A stretch of DNA of 64,000 bases from [Mycobacterium] fortunisiensis (GCF_019050325.1 NZ_VOMB01000022.1:26245-90244), one strand, 5' to 3'; shown: positions 40,341 to 49,918, counted from the stretch's first letter. Program-made: numbers and translations. The notes: generated by a model from the sequence alone, not told the origin.

Positions 40341-42974
40341 CTACGCCGTCAGCGCAATGTGGTGGGCGCCCTGCACGCCGGCGTAGCGCTCGGGGCTGCA
40401 CGTCAGCACGATCACCTGGCCATCCCCGCCGACCGCGTCGAACACCGCACCCATCTTGGTCAGCCGGTCTGGATCGGTGAACCCGAGCGCGTCGTCGATG
40501 ATGACCGGCACGCTGTCCTCCTTGGCCACCATATGGGCGCCGGCCAACCGCGCCACGATCGCCAACTGTTCCTTGGCACCACCCGACAGTGAGTCATACG
40601 GCACCGTCCGCCCGGACAGCGTGCGCGTGCAGATGTTGAGATCACTGTCGACGTCGACCTCGAAATCCTCGCCGAACACCAAGCGGCCCAGCCGCTGCAC
40701 TTCGAGGCGGAACGGATCGGCATACCGCTGCCGGGTGGCGTCACGGTGCCGCGCCATCACCGACCGCAGTGTCTCGGCCGCCCGCGCCCGGCGATGCACC
40801 CGTAGATACTCGGCATGAGCATGTTCGCGTTCGGTCTCGGCGTCATCGAGCTGTCCTTTGCGGCCCTGGGTGCCGTACACCTTGAGCTGTGCGGCGATCT
40901 CCCGCAAGGCCTCGACCGCGACGTCGTGACGCCGGGCGAGCTGCTCGGCTCGACGGACCGCCTCATCCAGCGTGGCCTGAACGGAATGCGGTGGAGTGGC
41001 AGACAATTCAGCACGCAAGGAGTCGGCCTTGGCGGCGGCGGCCCGGGCGTGATCGTCGTCGGCCTGCGCCTTGATGGCCACATCGTCGTCGGCGACCGCG
41101 ACCCGCGCCGCCTCAAGGCGTCCACTGCAGACAGTCAGCTCGGCCTGTGTCGCGGTGAGCTTCTCCCGTGTCGCACTGAGCCGGTTGTTCTTCTCGGCGA
41201 GCTTCCGGGCCGCGGCGGCGAGCACCTTACGGCTGGTCTCACAATCCGTCGTCGCCTGCCGGTGCGCAGCCACCGCGGCGCTGAGTTCGTCTCGCGCGGT
41301 GGTGATGTCGGCCGGGCCCGCCATGTCGAACAACCCGGCTTCGGCGGGCTGACCGTCGTTGAGTTGGGCCAGCCGAACCCGCAGATCCTCGAGCCGGTCA
41401 TCGCCGGTGAGAGCGTCGAGGGTGGCTCGCAGCCGGTCCCGGTCGGCCAGCAACTCACGCCGCCGGCTGTCCAGCACACGGGCCGCTTCGACGGTGGACA
41501 CCCCGGCTCCGCCCAGCGCAGCGGCCAGCACCTGCTGCGCGTCATCGAGCCGGGCGGCGGTCTGGGCGGCCGGAGCTCCCGGAACCACCCGCACGGTGAG
41601 CACCCCGGGCAGGTCGATCTCGGTGCGGGCAGTGCTGTTGACCGACCACTCGACCCCGGGCTGCAACGCCACGCCGGCGTCGTCCACCCGGATGTCCAGG
41701 TCCGTGGCGGCGACCAGTTCGATTCGCGCCGAGGCCAATTCGGCTTGGCCGGCCGCCCGCTCCACAGCCACGGCAGCGGCCTCGATCGCCCGCATCGCGG
41801 CGTCGTCGAGGGTGATCGCGGTGAGTTCGGTGGTCACCCGGTCGAGTTCGCGCACGGCGGTATCGATCTTGGCCAGCCGCGCGGTGAGGCGGTCCGCCTC
41901 GTCCCGGTCGGAAAGCCGATCGAGCGCGGCCCGGGCCGCATCGACGCGGGCCGCGTGATCATGCACCGCAGTCTGGGCCTGTTCGACCGCGTCCTCGGCC
42001 GCCTCGTGCACGTCGCCGGCCGTTTCGGCCTCCTCGGCCGCGGTGGCCAGGGCCGCCTCCAACTGCGTGATCGTCGCAGCCCGCTCCTCCAACTCGGCCC
42101 GCAATCTGCGGCGTTCGGTGAGCGCAGCAGCCGATGCGATCTGCGTGGCCCGGGCGGCCTCGGCCACGATGTCGGCTTCCTTGAGCTGCCGGGTCAGCGC
42201 GGCCACCGCATCGGCAGCCTTACGGGCATCGGCCAGAGCCGCCTGAGCCTGCTCCCGCTCCGCGGCCAAACCGCTGACCTCGGCACTGAGTTCGGCATGC
42301 CGGCGCACCGCCTCATCGACCTCGGCCACGGCGGCAGCACACCTGGCCACCTCGGCGTCGGCGGCCGCGAGCCGCTTGGTCACCGCAGCCCACTCGCCGG
42401 TGGCCCGGCCGGTGGCGGTGAAGTAACGCAGGTACTCGGCGTCAATCCGCTCGACCAGCAGCGGTTCGTCCCCGGAGAGCGCCACCGCCTCACCCGCGGC
42501 CACGTCCAGCGCCCGGGCCAGCGCGTCCGAACCGGACAGGTCGACCGGCGCCGTCGAGCCGGCCTGCAGCACCCGCTGGGCCTGCCACAGACCGGTGTCG
42601 ACGGTTTCGGCGAGCAGCGCCAGCACCCGCTCGTGGGCCTCGTCCCCACTGAGCTGTTCACGCACCGGGGCCAACACCGTGAGCTGTGTTTCGGCGCGCT
42701 TGTGAAACCGCTTGCGGTACATGAACCGGTATGGCCCGGTGGAGATTTCGGCGGTCACCTCAGCACCGACATCGGCGTGGGTGGGCTTGACCTGCTTGAC
42801 TTCCTTCTTGCCCGATCGGTCCTTGGCCTCGAGCAGCAGATCCAGCGCCTCGATCATCGAGGACTTGCCGATCTCGTTGGCGCCGCTGACCACCACCACG
42901 CCGTGGTCGGGGAATTCGATCTCACGGTGGGTGACGCCGCGGTAGTTGGTCAGGACCAGGCGGTGCAGCTTCAT
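40341..42974 (-). CDS. SbcC/YhaN-like AAA ATPase with long coiled coil (Rv1278-like)
   Basis: An 877-aa SMC/Rad50-like ATPase. Walker A is GANEIGKSS (31-39), residues about 190-720 are heptad-rich coiled coil, and the C-terminal half-site has SLSGGAKEQLAIVARLAG with Walker B VPVIIDDALGFTD. It closely resembles Rv1278 in length and position. It would work with the nuclease encoded upstream as a Rad50/Mre11-type DNA-end processing complex. The two genes overlap by 4 bp (ATGA). No zinc-hook CxxC is obvious, as in YhaN rather than SbcC. Confidence 0.92.
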   Translation of the reverse strand: MKLHRLVLTNYRGVTHREIEFPDHGVVVVSGANEIGKSSMIEALDLLLEAKDRSGKKEVKQVKPTHADVGAEVTAEISTGPYRFMYRKRFHKRAETQLTVLAPVREQLSGDEAHERVLALLAETVDTGLWQAQRVLQAGSTAPVDLSGSDALARALDVAAGEAVALSGDEPLLVERIDAEYLRYFTATGRATGEWAAVTKRLAAADAEVARCAAAVAEVDEAVRRHAELSAEVSGLAAEREQAQAALADARKAADAVAALTRQLKEADIVAEAARATQIASAAALTERRRLRAELEERAATITQLEAALATAAEEAETAGDVHEAAEDAVEQAQTAVHDHAARVDAARAALDRLSDRDEADRLTARLAKIDTAVRELDRVTTELTAITLDDAAMRAIEAAAVAVERAAGQAELASARIELVAATDLDIRVDDAGVALQPGVEWSVNSTARTEIDLPGVLTVRVVPGAPAAQTAARLDDAQQVLAAALGGAGVSTVEAARVLDSRRRELLADRDRLRATLDALTGDDRLEDLRVRLAQLNDGQPAEAGLFDMAGPADITTARDELSAAVAAHRQATTDCETSRKVLAAAARKLAEKNNRLSATREKLTATQAELTVCSGRLEAARVAVADDDVAIKAQADDDHARAAAAKADSLRAELSATPPHSVQATLDEAVRRAEQLARRHDVAVEALREIAAQLKVYGTQGRKGQLDDAETEREHAHAEYLRVHRRARAAETLRSVMARHRDATRQRYADPFRLEVQRLGRLVFGEDFEVDVDSDLNICTRTLSGRTVPYDSLSGGAKEQLAIVARLAGAHMVAKEDSVPVIIDDALGFTDPDRLTKMGAVFDAVGGDGQVIVLTCSPERYAGVQGAHHIALTA

Positions 42975-44119
42975 GCCACACCTCGATCGACCAGACGCAG
43001 CAGCAACCCGAGCGCCGCTCGCGCATCGTCGGCCCGTTCCCCGTCGGTGCGCGCGGTGGCCACCAACTCATCCACCGCGGCGGCCGCGAACCCGCCGATG
43101 CCCAGGTCGTCGAATTCGCCGTCGGCGGGCAGCACCGCGATGTCGGTGTGGCGCTCCCACTGGGTCAGTGCCGCGAACAACCGCGCGTACTTGTCCAGGC
43201 AGGCGTCGAGCGCGGCCTTGTCGGTCACGGTCAGCGAGCCGGTCAGCGCCAGCCGCACCACCGTGCGTTCCTTGTCAGCCAACAGATCCAGGTTGAGGTC
43301 CAGGTCGGCCACGTCGCGGTCGGTGTCCACCTCGCGGCGCAGTGTGATGAACCGCCACCGGCCCACCCGTTCGGAATCCACCCGCACCGCGCGCTGCGGA
43401 TCGGCCTCGTCGATCTGTACGACCAGCACATGGCCAGGATCGGATTCGATGTCGTCATAGTTGGTCACCTCGGGGGAACCCGAGTACCACACCCGCCCGG
43501 TGGATCCGACCTCGGTGCGGGAGTGCTTGTCCCCCAACGCCACATAGTGCACTGCACCGCGAGCCAGCGCCGCTTCGACGGCGGCCAGCCGGATCAGCGA
43601 CGGCTTGTCCTTGTCCGGGTCCAGAACGTCAACACCGCCGTGCCCCACCAGAATCCGCGTCGTCCCATCGGCCGGCAGCTCGGCCAGCACGTCACCGACG
43701 AGGTCGGAGGTGGGTGCCTTCGACCGCCAAGGCGCGGCCACGATCTGCAATCCGGGCCGTACCTCGTGCACCCCGGCGCGGTCGAGAACCACGACGTTGT
43801 CCGGACATTCGGACGTGAACAGAACGCTGGTGTAGACCGAGGCGGCGTCGAGCGGATCATGGTTGCCCGGCAACAGATACACCGGCACTCCGATGGCCCG
43901 CATCGCCTCCAGCGACAGGCTGACATCGCGCGGCGCCAACTGGTTGTGCTCGAACACATCCCCGGACACCACCACGAACTCCGCGCCCGAGGCCGCCGCC
44001 ACCGCACCGAGCCCCGCGACCGCCTCCCGGCGCGCCGCCGAGTACCGCGGCTGGGCCTCGCCGCTCAGGAAATGACGAGTCATCCCGAGCTGCCAGTCGG
44101 CGGTGTGCAGAAAACGCAT
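42971..44119 (-). CDS. SbcD/YhaO-like metallophosphoesterase (Rv1277-like)
   Basis: A 382-aa calcineurin-like nuclease of the Mre11/SbcD/YhaO type. Metal-binding motifs are in order: FLHTADWQLG (5-12), VVSGDVFEHN, LLPGNHDPLD, LVGHGGVDVL and ALGDKHSRTEV. The start at 44119 (AAGGACG upstream) is certain because HTADWQLG must lie close to the N-terminus; an upstream in-frame extension is spurious. It is probably the nuclease partner of the downstream ATPase in double-strand-end repair. Confidence 0.93.
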   Translation of the reverse strand: MRFLHTADWQLGMTRHFLSGEAQPRYSAARREAVAGLGAVAAASGAEFVVVSGDVFEHNQLAPRDVSLSLEAMRAIGVPVYLLPGNHDPLDAASVYTSVLFTSECPDNVVVLDRAGVHEVRPGLQIVAAPWRSKAPTSDLVGDVLAELPADGTTRILVGHGGVDVLDPDKDKPSLIRLAAVEAALARGAVHYVALGDKHSRTEVGSTGRVWYSGSPEVTNYDDIESDPGHVLVVQIDEADPQRAVRVDSERVGRWRFITLRREVDTDRDVADLDLNLDLLADKERTVVRLALTGSLTVTDKAALDACLDKYARLFAALTQWERHTDIAVLPADGEFDDLGIGGFAAAAVDELVATARTDGERADDARAALGLLLRLVDRGVA

Positions 44120-44236
44120 CGGCCCGTCCTTTCCCGTCGGCTCATCGTGCGAGCAAGGCGAGTCTAGGACCGGGGGCCGACAAGTCCGGGGACCTACAGC
44201 GGCATGGCCTGGCCCGAGTGCCTTAACCTGGGTGCG

Positions 44237-44758
44237 ATGGCCGATCCGAACAGTCCGACCCGGACCCTGCTGCTGATGCGTCACGCCAAGTCGGACTACC
44301 CCGACGGGGTCGCCGATCATGACCGCCCACTGGCCGCACGCGGCATCCGGGAGGCCGCACTCGGTGGCGACTGGATCCGGGCCAACATCGGCCCGATCGA
44401 CGCGGTGTTGTGCTCGACGGCGACCCGCACCCGCCAGACCCTCGAACGCACCGCGATCGAGGCCCCCGTCCAGTACGCCGAGCGCATCTACGACGCCAGG
44501 CCGGGCACCGTCATCGACGAAATCAACAGTGTGCCGTCACGTTTCGGCACGGACCCGGCCACCGTGCTGGTGATCGGCCACGAGCCGGCCATGTCGGCCG
44601 TCGCGCTCGGCCTGGCCGATGGCTCCAACCGCACTGCCGCCCAGAGCATTTCCCTGAAATTCCCGACCTCGGCCATCGCCGTGCTGCGCACCAGCGCACC
44701 GTGGGACCAGCTCGGGCTCGACGGCGCGGCGCTGGTCCGCTTCCACGTCCCGCGTTAG
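44237..44758 (+). CDS. SixA-like histidine phosphatase (Rv1276c-like)
   Basis: A 173-aa phosphatase of the branch-2/SixA histidine phosphatase family. The catalytic RHG box is LLMRHAKS with Arg15 and His16, and the second catalytic His is in VLVIGHEPAMSAV. The ATG at 44237 places the RHG box near the N-terminus as expected. It is the homolog of Rv1276c and is divergent from the metallophosphoesterase. The substrate may be a phosphohistidine protein or a small phosphate ester. Confidence 0.9.
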   Translation: MADPNSPTRTLLLMRHAKSDYPDGVADHDRPLAARGIREAALGGDWIRANIGPIDAVLCSTATRTRQTLERTAIEAPVQYAERIYDARPGTVIDEINSVPSRFGTDPATVLVIGHEPAMSAVALGLADGSNRTAAQSISLKFPTSAIAVLRTSAPWDQLGLDGAALVRFHVPR

Positions 44759-44785
44759 CCCCGCCCCGGACTCACGTCGCCGGAC

Positions 44786-45346
44786 TCAGGAGTTGGTGGC
44801 CAGCGTCAGTTCCATCAGCTTGATGGCCATCGGACAGGCATCGATCCCCGGCCCCTGCGGATTGACCCACCACCCGACCACGCCGGCCGCGTCGCTGGCC
44901 ACACCGCAGGCCCCGTTGAGCCCCTCGGGCCGCATGACGATCGAATCGACGCCGGCGATCCGACGTTGCTCGACCGCATATTTCAGGTTCTCGGCGACGT
45001 CACGCTCGTTGTCCAGACTGCCCTGCTCGTACCAGAACCGGGTGATGTCGACCAGCCCGGCCGGGTTGGCCGCCTGCCAGCGGCACACCGCACCGACGAA
45101 CGTGCTCTGGATGTCCAGCGGATCGGCGCCCACCGTCTTGGCCAGCAGGTCCTCGGTCAGGACGTCACATTCCTTGAGCAGGTTGGGATAGGTCTTCTCG
45201 GAGTTGTTGTTGCTGGGACCGCCCCCGGAGCCCTCCTTGGCCGCGACGCCGTCCACCGTCTGCGTGCAGCCGGTCAACCCGGCAACCACCGCGAGCATCG
45301 CAAGCAGGCCGGTCACCCCACGTCGGGTCGTCATCGCCGGGCTCAT
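44786..45346 (-). CDS. lprC: lipoprotein LprC (DUF3558)
   Basis: A 186-aa lipoprotein: signal peptide ending in GLTGC with Cys27 lipidated, then a Gly/Asn/Ser linker and a DUF3558 domain. It contains stretches that match M. tuberculosis LprC nearly word for word (KTVGADPLDIQSTFVGAVCR, ACGVASDAAGVVGWWVNPQG). The ATG at 45346 is chosen because it overlaps the lprB stop (ATGA), showing coupling; an ATG four codons later is possible. The molecular role is unknown. Confidence 0.93.
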   Translation of the reverse strand: MSPAMTTRRGVTGLLAMLAVVAGLTGCTQTVDGVAAKEGSGGGPSNNNSEKTYPNLLKECDVLTEDLLAKTVGADPLDIQSTFVGAVCRWQAANPAGLVDITRFWYEQGSLDNERDVAENLKYAVEQRRIAGVDSIVMRPEGLNGACGVASDAAGVVGWWVNPQGPGIDACPMAIKLMELTLATNS

Positions 45347-45906
45347 TTGGCATTCACAATCGACTGGCGGGTCAGCTCCTTGGCCACCTCACACGGGTCG
45401 GGATAGGGCTTCTGGTCGAAGCTCACCGACCACTCGATGAAATCGTCGTCGAACTGGATGCCGATCTCACAGAGATTCACGTCGCCGGCCTTGAGCGGGT
45501 TCTCCCCGATCGCGATGAAGCCGCCATGCCCCTCGATGTTGATGTCCTCCACGCTCGTCCGTGACAGCTCCTCGGTCTTGCGTTCCCGGCCGATCGGGCT
45601 GCCCCGGAACCAGGTGAACGAAAAGTGCGGGCCCAGGATGCTGCCCCCCTGAAGCCACTGACAGCCCGAGGAGTTGGTCGCGGTGTTGACCAGCCCTGGC
45701 ACCCCGGTCAGCTCGGACACGGTCTGATCGCTGACCCCGCCGCAATGCGGAAAATGCGGACCGTGCTTGCCCGCACCCGCGACATTCGGGGACTCGGTCT
45801 GCGGGACCTCCGGGGATGCCGGTTCATCGCTCGAGCAGCCGGCGAACACCGGGATGGTTGCCGCAGCCAGCACCACCAAGGCTCTGGCAGCGCGCGTTCG
45901 TGGCAT
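45343..45906 (-). CDS. lprB: lipoprotein LprB (DUF3558)
   Basis: A 187-aa lipoprotein with the lipobox VFAGC (Cys24 from the ATG at 45906) and a DUF3558 domain: FPHCGGVSDQTVSELTGVPG, GPHFSFTWFRGSPIGRERKT, FDDDFIEWSVSFDQKP. It is homologous to LprB and paralogous to LprC, with which it forms a two-gene operon. Longer frames upstream would disrupt the signal peptide. It is divergent from the ABC exporter pair, as in M. tuberculosis. Confidence 0.92.
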   Translation of the reverse strand: MPRTRAARALVVLAAATIPVFAGCSSDEPASPEVPQTESPNVAGAGKHGPHFPHCGGVSDQTVSELTGVPGLVNTATNSSGCQWLQGGSILGPHFSFTWFRGSPIGRERKTEELSRTSVEDINIEGHGGFIAIGENPLKAGDVNLCEIGIQFDDDFIEWSVSFDQKPYPDPCEVAKELTRQSIVNAK

Positions 45907-46052
45907 GGCGGTCGTGCGGACAGTCACGCCATGCACTGTAGCCGCAGCGCTGACCCCGCAGATAGACATAGTGACTGACCTGGACTTTCGCCGATGCGGA
46001 CACGTCGCCGCCGGGACACGACCGGCACCGGCCGGTGTGCGAGAGTAGCCAG

Positions 46053-47798
46053 ATGCTCTGGGCGCTGCTGCGACAGTACGTGCGGCCGTACCGCCGGCTG
46101 CTCGCGGTCGTGGCGACGCTGCAGGTGATCAGCACCCTGGCCGCGCTGTATCTACCCACGATCAACGCGGCGATCATCGACGACGGCGTGGCCAAGGGCG
46201 ACACCCACCGCATCGTCGAACTGGGCGCGGTGATGCTGGCTGTCACCGGATTACAGGTGGCGTGCGCGATCGGCGCGGTGTTCTTCGGATCGCGGGCGGC
46301 CATGGGGTTCGGCCGGGATCTGCGCTCGGCGATCTTTCAGCACGTGACGACGTTCTCGGCCACCGAGACCGCCCGGTTCGGCGCCCCGTCGCTGCTGACC
46401 CGGACCACCAACGACGTCGGCCAGATCCAGCAACTGCTGCAGATGACCGCCACCATCCTGATCACCGCCCCGATCATGTGTATCGGCGGCATCCTGATGG
46501 CACTGCACCAGGACGCCGGGCTGTCCTGGCTACTGGTGGTCAGCGTGCCGGTGCTGGCATTGAGCAACTACTGGATCATCCGGCACCTGATGCCGATCTT
46601 CCGCCGCATGCAGCAGCTGATCGACGGGGTCAACCGGGTGATGCGCGACCAACTGTCCGGGATCCGGGTGATCCGGGCGTTCGCCCGCGAGCCCATCGAG
46701 CGGCGCCGGTTCGCCGGGGCCAGCGAAACCCTGTCCGCCACCGCCGTGGAAGCCGGACAGTGGCAGGCGCTGATGCTGCCCGCCACCACGCTGGTGATCA
46801 ACATTTCCAGCGTCGCGCTGATCTGGTTCGGCGGGCTGCGGATCGACGCCGGGCAGATGCAGGTGGGCTCCCTGATCGCGTTCCTGGCCTACTTCATGCA
46901 GATCCTGATGGCCGTGCTGATGGCGACGGTACTGGCGGTGATGTTCCCGCGGGCGTCGGTGTGCGCCGAACGCATCTCGGACGTGCTGAACACCCGACCC
47001 CAGATCAGCAGTCCCGCCGACCCGGTCCGACCGGTGTCCATCGGCGGCCGGATCGTGTTCGACGACGCGTCGTTCAGCTACCCGGGCGCCGACCGTCCGG
47101 TGCTGCAGCAGGCCTCGTTCACCGTCGCACCCGGGACCACCACCGCGGTGGTGGGGTCCACCGGCTCGGGCAAGTCCACACTGCTGGCCTTGATCTGCCG
47201 GTTCTACGACGTCACCGCGGGCTCGGTGCGCGTCGACGGCGTCGACGTCCGCGACCACGACCTCGAACAGCTGTGGTCGACCATCGGCCTGATCCCCCAA
47301 CGCGGCTACCTGTTCTCCGGGACGATCGCCGAAAACTTGCGCTACGGCGCCGCACCCGGCCAGGAACTCACCGACGAACAGATGTGGGAGGCGCTGCGGA
47401 TCGCGGCCGCCGACGACTTCGTCGCCGCCCACCCCGACGGTCTGGACCGCCCGGTGGCACAGGGCGGCATCAATTTCTCCGGCGGCCAACGACAACGGCT
47501 GGCCATCGCCCGCGCCGTGATCCGCAGACCGGCGATCTACCTGTTCGATGACGCGTTCTCGGCCCTGGACGTACACACCGACGCCCGGGTGCGGGCCGCG
47601 TTGCGCGAGGTGTCGGCCGAGGCCACCGTGCTGATCGTGTCGCAACGCATCTCGACGGTCGTTCAGGCCGACCAGGTGATCGTCGTCGACGACGGCCGCG
47701 TCGTGGGCATCGGGACCCACGCCCAACTGCTGGACGACTGCCCCACCTACGCCGCATTCGCCGCATCGCAGACGGTCACCGCCGGGGAGCCGCGGTGA
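46053..47798 (+). CDS. heterodimeric ABC exporter subunit (Rv1273c-like), degenerate catalytic residues
   Basis: A 581-aa exporter half: six transmembrane helices (residues 1-300) followed by an ATPase domain. Walker A is GSTGSGKST and the signature FSGGQRQRLAIARA is canonical. Walker B reads YLFDDAFSALD, with Asp where the catalytic Glu should be, and the H-loop is VSQRIST with Gln for His. Its own Walker site is therefore degenerate, as in TM287/288- or BmrCD-type pairs. The ATG at 46053 matches the Rv1273c start. It is coupled by a GTGA overlap to its partner. Confidence 0.93.
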   Translation: MLWALLRQYVRPYRRLLAVVATLQVISTLAALYLPTINAAIIDDGVAKGDTHRIVELGAVMLAVTGLQVACAIGAVFFGSRAAMGFGRDLRSAIFQHVTTFSATETARFGAPSLLTRTTNDVGQIQQLLQMTATILITAPIMCIGGILMALHQDAGLSWLLVVSVPVLALSNYWIIRHLMPIFRRMQQLIDGVNRVMRDQLSGIRVIRAFAREPIERRRFAGASETLSATAVEAGQWQALMLPATTLVINISSVALIWFGGLRIDAGQMQVGSLIAFLAYFMQILMAVLMATVLAVMFPRASVCAERISDVLNTRPQISSPADPVRPVSIGGRIVFDDASFSYPGADRPVLQQASFTVAPGTTTAVVGSTGSGKSTLLALICRFYDVTAGSVRVDGVDVRDHDLEQLWSTIGLIPQRGYLFSGTIAENLRYGAAPGQELTDEQMWEALRIAAADDFVAAHPDGLDRPVAQGGINFSGGQRQRLAIARAVIRRPAIYLFDDAFSALDVHTDARVRAALREVSAEATVLIVSQRISTVVQADQVIVVDDGRVVGIGTHAQLLDDCPTYAAFAASQTVTAGEPR

Positions 47799-49687
47799 CG
47801 GGGCCGGCGTTGCGCCGCAGCGGGATCCCCGCCCCGCCGGTCGAACGCACCCGCGATTTCCGTGGTTCGGCGCTGCGCCTGCTGCGCCGGCTGACACCAC
47901 AGCGGCATCTGGCGATCGCGGTGGTGCTGCTCGGCATGGCCGGTATCGCCATCGGGGTGATCGGTCCGCGAATCCTCGGCCACGCCACCGATCTGCTGTT
48001 CAACGGCGTGATCGGCCGTGAGCTGCCGGCCGGCCTGACCAAGGACCAGGCGGTCGCCGCGGCCCGGGCTCGCGGGGACACCGGCTTCGCCGATCTGCTG
48101 TCCGGCATGAACGTGATCCCGGGACACGGGGTGGATTTCGCGGCGGTGGCCCGTACCCTGGCTCTGGCGCTGGGCTTGTACCTGGTTGCCGCGGTGCTGG
48201 TTTGGCTGCAGGCCCAATTGCTCAACATCACCGTGCAACGCACCATGGTGGCGCTGCGGGCCGACGTCGAGGACAAGTTGCATCGGCTTCCGCTGTCCTA
48301 CTTCGATTCCCGTCAACGCGGTGAGGTGCTCAGTCGCGTCACCAATGACATCGACAACATGCAGACCTCGGTGTCGATGACCATCAGCCAGTTGCTGACC
48401 GCACTGCTGACGGTGTTCGCCGTGCTGGTGATGATGCTGACGATCTCACCGCTGCTGGCGCTGCTGACCGTCGTGACGGTGCCGCTGTCGCTGTGGGTGA
48501 TCCGCTGGATCACCCGTCGTTCACAGCCCCTGTTCGTGGCGCAGTGGCGCAACACCGGTCGGTTGTCCGCCCATATCGAGGAGACCTACAGCGGTTTCAC
48601 CATCGTCAAGACCTTCGGACACCGCGAGGCGGCGCAGCAACGTTTCGCCGAACTCAACGACGAGGTGTACCGGTCCAGCCGTGGGGCGCAGTTCTTCTCG
48701 GGCCTGGTCGGCCCCGCCACGATGTTCATCGGCAACCTGAGCTACGTGGCCGTGGCGGTGATGGGCGGCATACAGGTGGCGACCGGTCAGATCACCCTGG
48801 GCAGCATCCAGGCGTTCATCCAGTACGTGCGGCAATTCAACCAGCCACTGTCCCAGATCGCCGGCATGTACAACACGCTGCAGTCCGGGATCGCCAGTGC
48901 GGAACGAGTTTTCGAGTTCCTCGATGCCGAGGAGCAGTCTGCCGATGCGGATGCTGAACTCCAGATCCACGGTGGCCGGGTGGAATTCGACCGGGTGAAC
49001 TTCGGCTATCTGCCCGACACCCCGGTGATCGAGGACCTGTCGCTGGTCGCCGAGGCGGGCAGCACGGTGGCGATCGTCGGCCCCACCGGGGCGGGCAAGA
49101 CCACCTGCGTGAACCTGCTGATGCGGTTCTACGACGTCGACTCGGGGCGAATCCTGATCGACGGCACCGACATCTCGACGGTGAGCCGGCAGTCGCTGCG
49201 CGCTTCGATCGGCATGGTGCTGCAGGACACCTGGCTGTTCGGCGGAACCATCTACGACAACATCGCCTACGGCCGGCCCGACGCGGCACCCGACGAAGTG
49301 ATCGAGGCGGCCAAGACCGCCCACGTGGACCGGTTCGTGCACACCCTGCCCGACGGGTACGACACCCGCGTCGACGATGACGGCGGTGCCATCAGCGCCG
49401 GCGAGAAGCAGTTGATCACGATTGCCCGGGCGGTGCTGGCCCGGCCCCGGGTACTGGTACTCGACGAGGCCACCAGCGCGGTGGACACCCGCACCGAGTT
49501 GCTGATCCAGCAGGCCATGGCCGAATTGCGCCGGGACCGGACCAGTTTCATCATCGCCCACCGGCTGTCGACCATCCGCGACGCCGATCTGATCCTGGTG
49601 ATGGACGCCGGCCGGATCGTGGAACGAGGCACCCACGAGGAGCTCATGGCGCGGCACGGCCGGTACTGGGAGATGACCCAGGTCTAG
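47795..49687 (+). CDS. heterodimeric ABC exporter subunit (Rv1272c-like), catalytic
   Basis: A 630-aa exporter half with an N-terminal extension, six transmembrane helices and an ATPase domain. Walker A is GPTGAGKTT, Walker B VLVLDEATSAVD with the catalytic Glu, and the H-loop IIAHRLST. The signature is ISAGEKQLITIARA instead of LSGGQ, so the composite site made with the partner's Walker A is the degenerate one. An extracytoplasmic loop of about 45 residues lies between helices 1 and 2. Rv1272c has been linked to long-chain fatty acid transport; substrate here is unknown. Confidence 0.93.
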   Translation: MTGPALRRSGIPAPPVERTRDFRGSALRLLRRLTPQRHLAIAVVLLGMAGIAIGVIGPRILGHATDLLFNGVIGRELPAGLTKDQAVAAARARGDTGFADLLSGMNVIPGHGVDFAAVARTLALALGLYLVAAVLVWLQAQLLNITVQRTMVALRADVEDKLHRLPLSYFDSRQRGEVLSRVTNDIDNMQTSVSMTISQLLTALLTVFAVLVMMLTISPLLALLTVVTVPLSLWVIRWITRRSQPLFVAQWRNTGRLSAHIEETYSGFTIVKTFGHREAAQQRFAELNDEVYRSSRGAQFFSGLVGPATMFIGNLSYVAVAVMGGIQVATGQITLGSIQAFIQYVRQFNQPLSQIAGMYNTLQSGIASAERVFEFLDAEEQSADADAELQIHGGRVEFDRVNFGYLPDTPVIEDLSLVAEAGSTVAIVGPTGAGKTTCVNLLMRFYDVDSGRILIDGTDISTVSRQSLRASIGMVLQDTWLFGGTIYDNIAYGRPDAAPDEVIEAAKTAHVDRFVHTLPDGYDTRVDDDGGAISAGEKQLITIARAVLARPRVLVLDEATSAVDTRTELLIQQAMAELRRDRTSFIIAHRLSTIRDADLILVMDAGRIVERGTHEELMARHGRYWEMTQV

Positions 49688-49689
49688 CG

Positions 49690-49896
49690 TCAGACTGCGA
49701 TTTCCGAGCTGACAGCGCGCAGGTTCCACAGGCCCAATGTGATCGCACCGGCACCCAGCCACGTACCAACCCCGCCGGCCACTGACATCCCCTTATCGCT
49801 GTGGATACGCAGGACAAGGGCTGCCACAGCGCTGCGAGGATATATATCAGACCGCCGAATCGTCGGAGCCACGAACCGCGTGTTCAGTTTCTCCAT
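49690..49896 (-). CDS. doubtful small membrane protein
   Basis: A 68-codon frame ending 3 bp after the exporter gene. Only the C-terminal half looks like protein: MSVAGGVGTWLGAGAITLGL is a plausible membrane helix, followed by WNLRAVSSEIAV. The N-terminal half is compositionally random, and an internal ATG near 49785 may be the real start. No clear ribosome-binding site. Kept at low confidence; otherwise this 240-bp gap holds only the promoter of the oxidoreductase. Confidence 0.3.
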   Translation of the reverse strand: MEKLNTRFVAPTIRRSDIYPRSAVAALVLRIHSDKGMSVAGGVGTWLGAGAITLGLWNLRAVSSEIAV

Positions 49897-49907
49897 CTAA
49901 GATCCGT

Positions 49908-49918
49908 TACAAATTGTA
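49908..49918. promoter_or_regulatory. palindrome before molybdopterin oxidoreductase
   Basis: TACAAATTGTA is a perfect 11-bp palindrome 11 bp before the ATG. With the TGTAA just upstream of the ATG it also forms TTACA-n14-TGTAA. The same TTACA element is repeated three times before the convergent gene at 52637, so a common regulator is possible. Confidence 0.4.

Noticed and set aside
40815..43460. 881-codon plus-strand frame
   Set aside because: It mirrors the ATPase and nuclease genes, whose motifs are complete on the minus strand; the plus-strand product is Gly/Arg/His-rich with no domains.
46530..47900. 456-codon minus-strand frame
   Set aside because: Antisense to the first ABC exporter gene; no recognisable domain.
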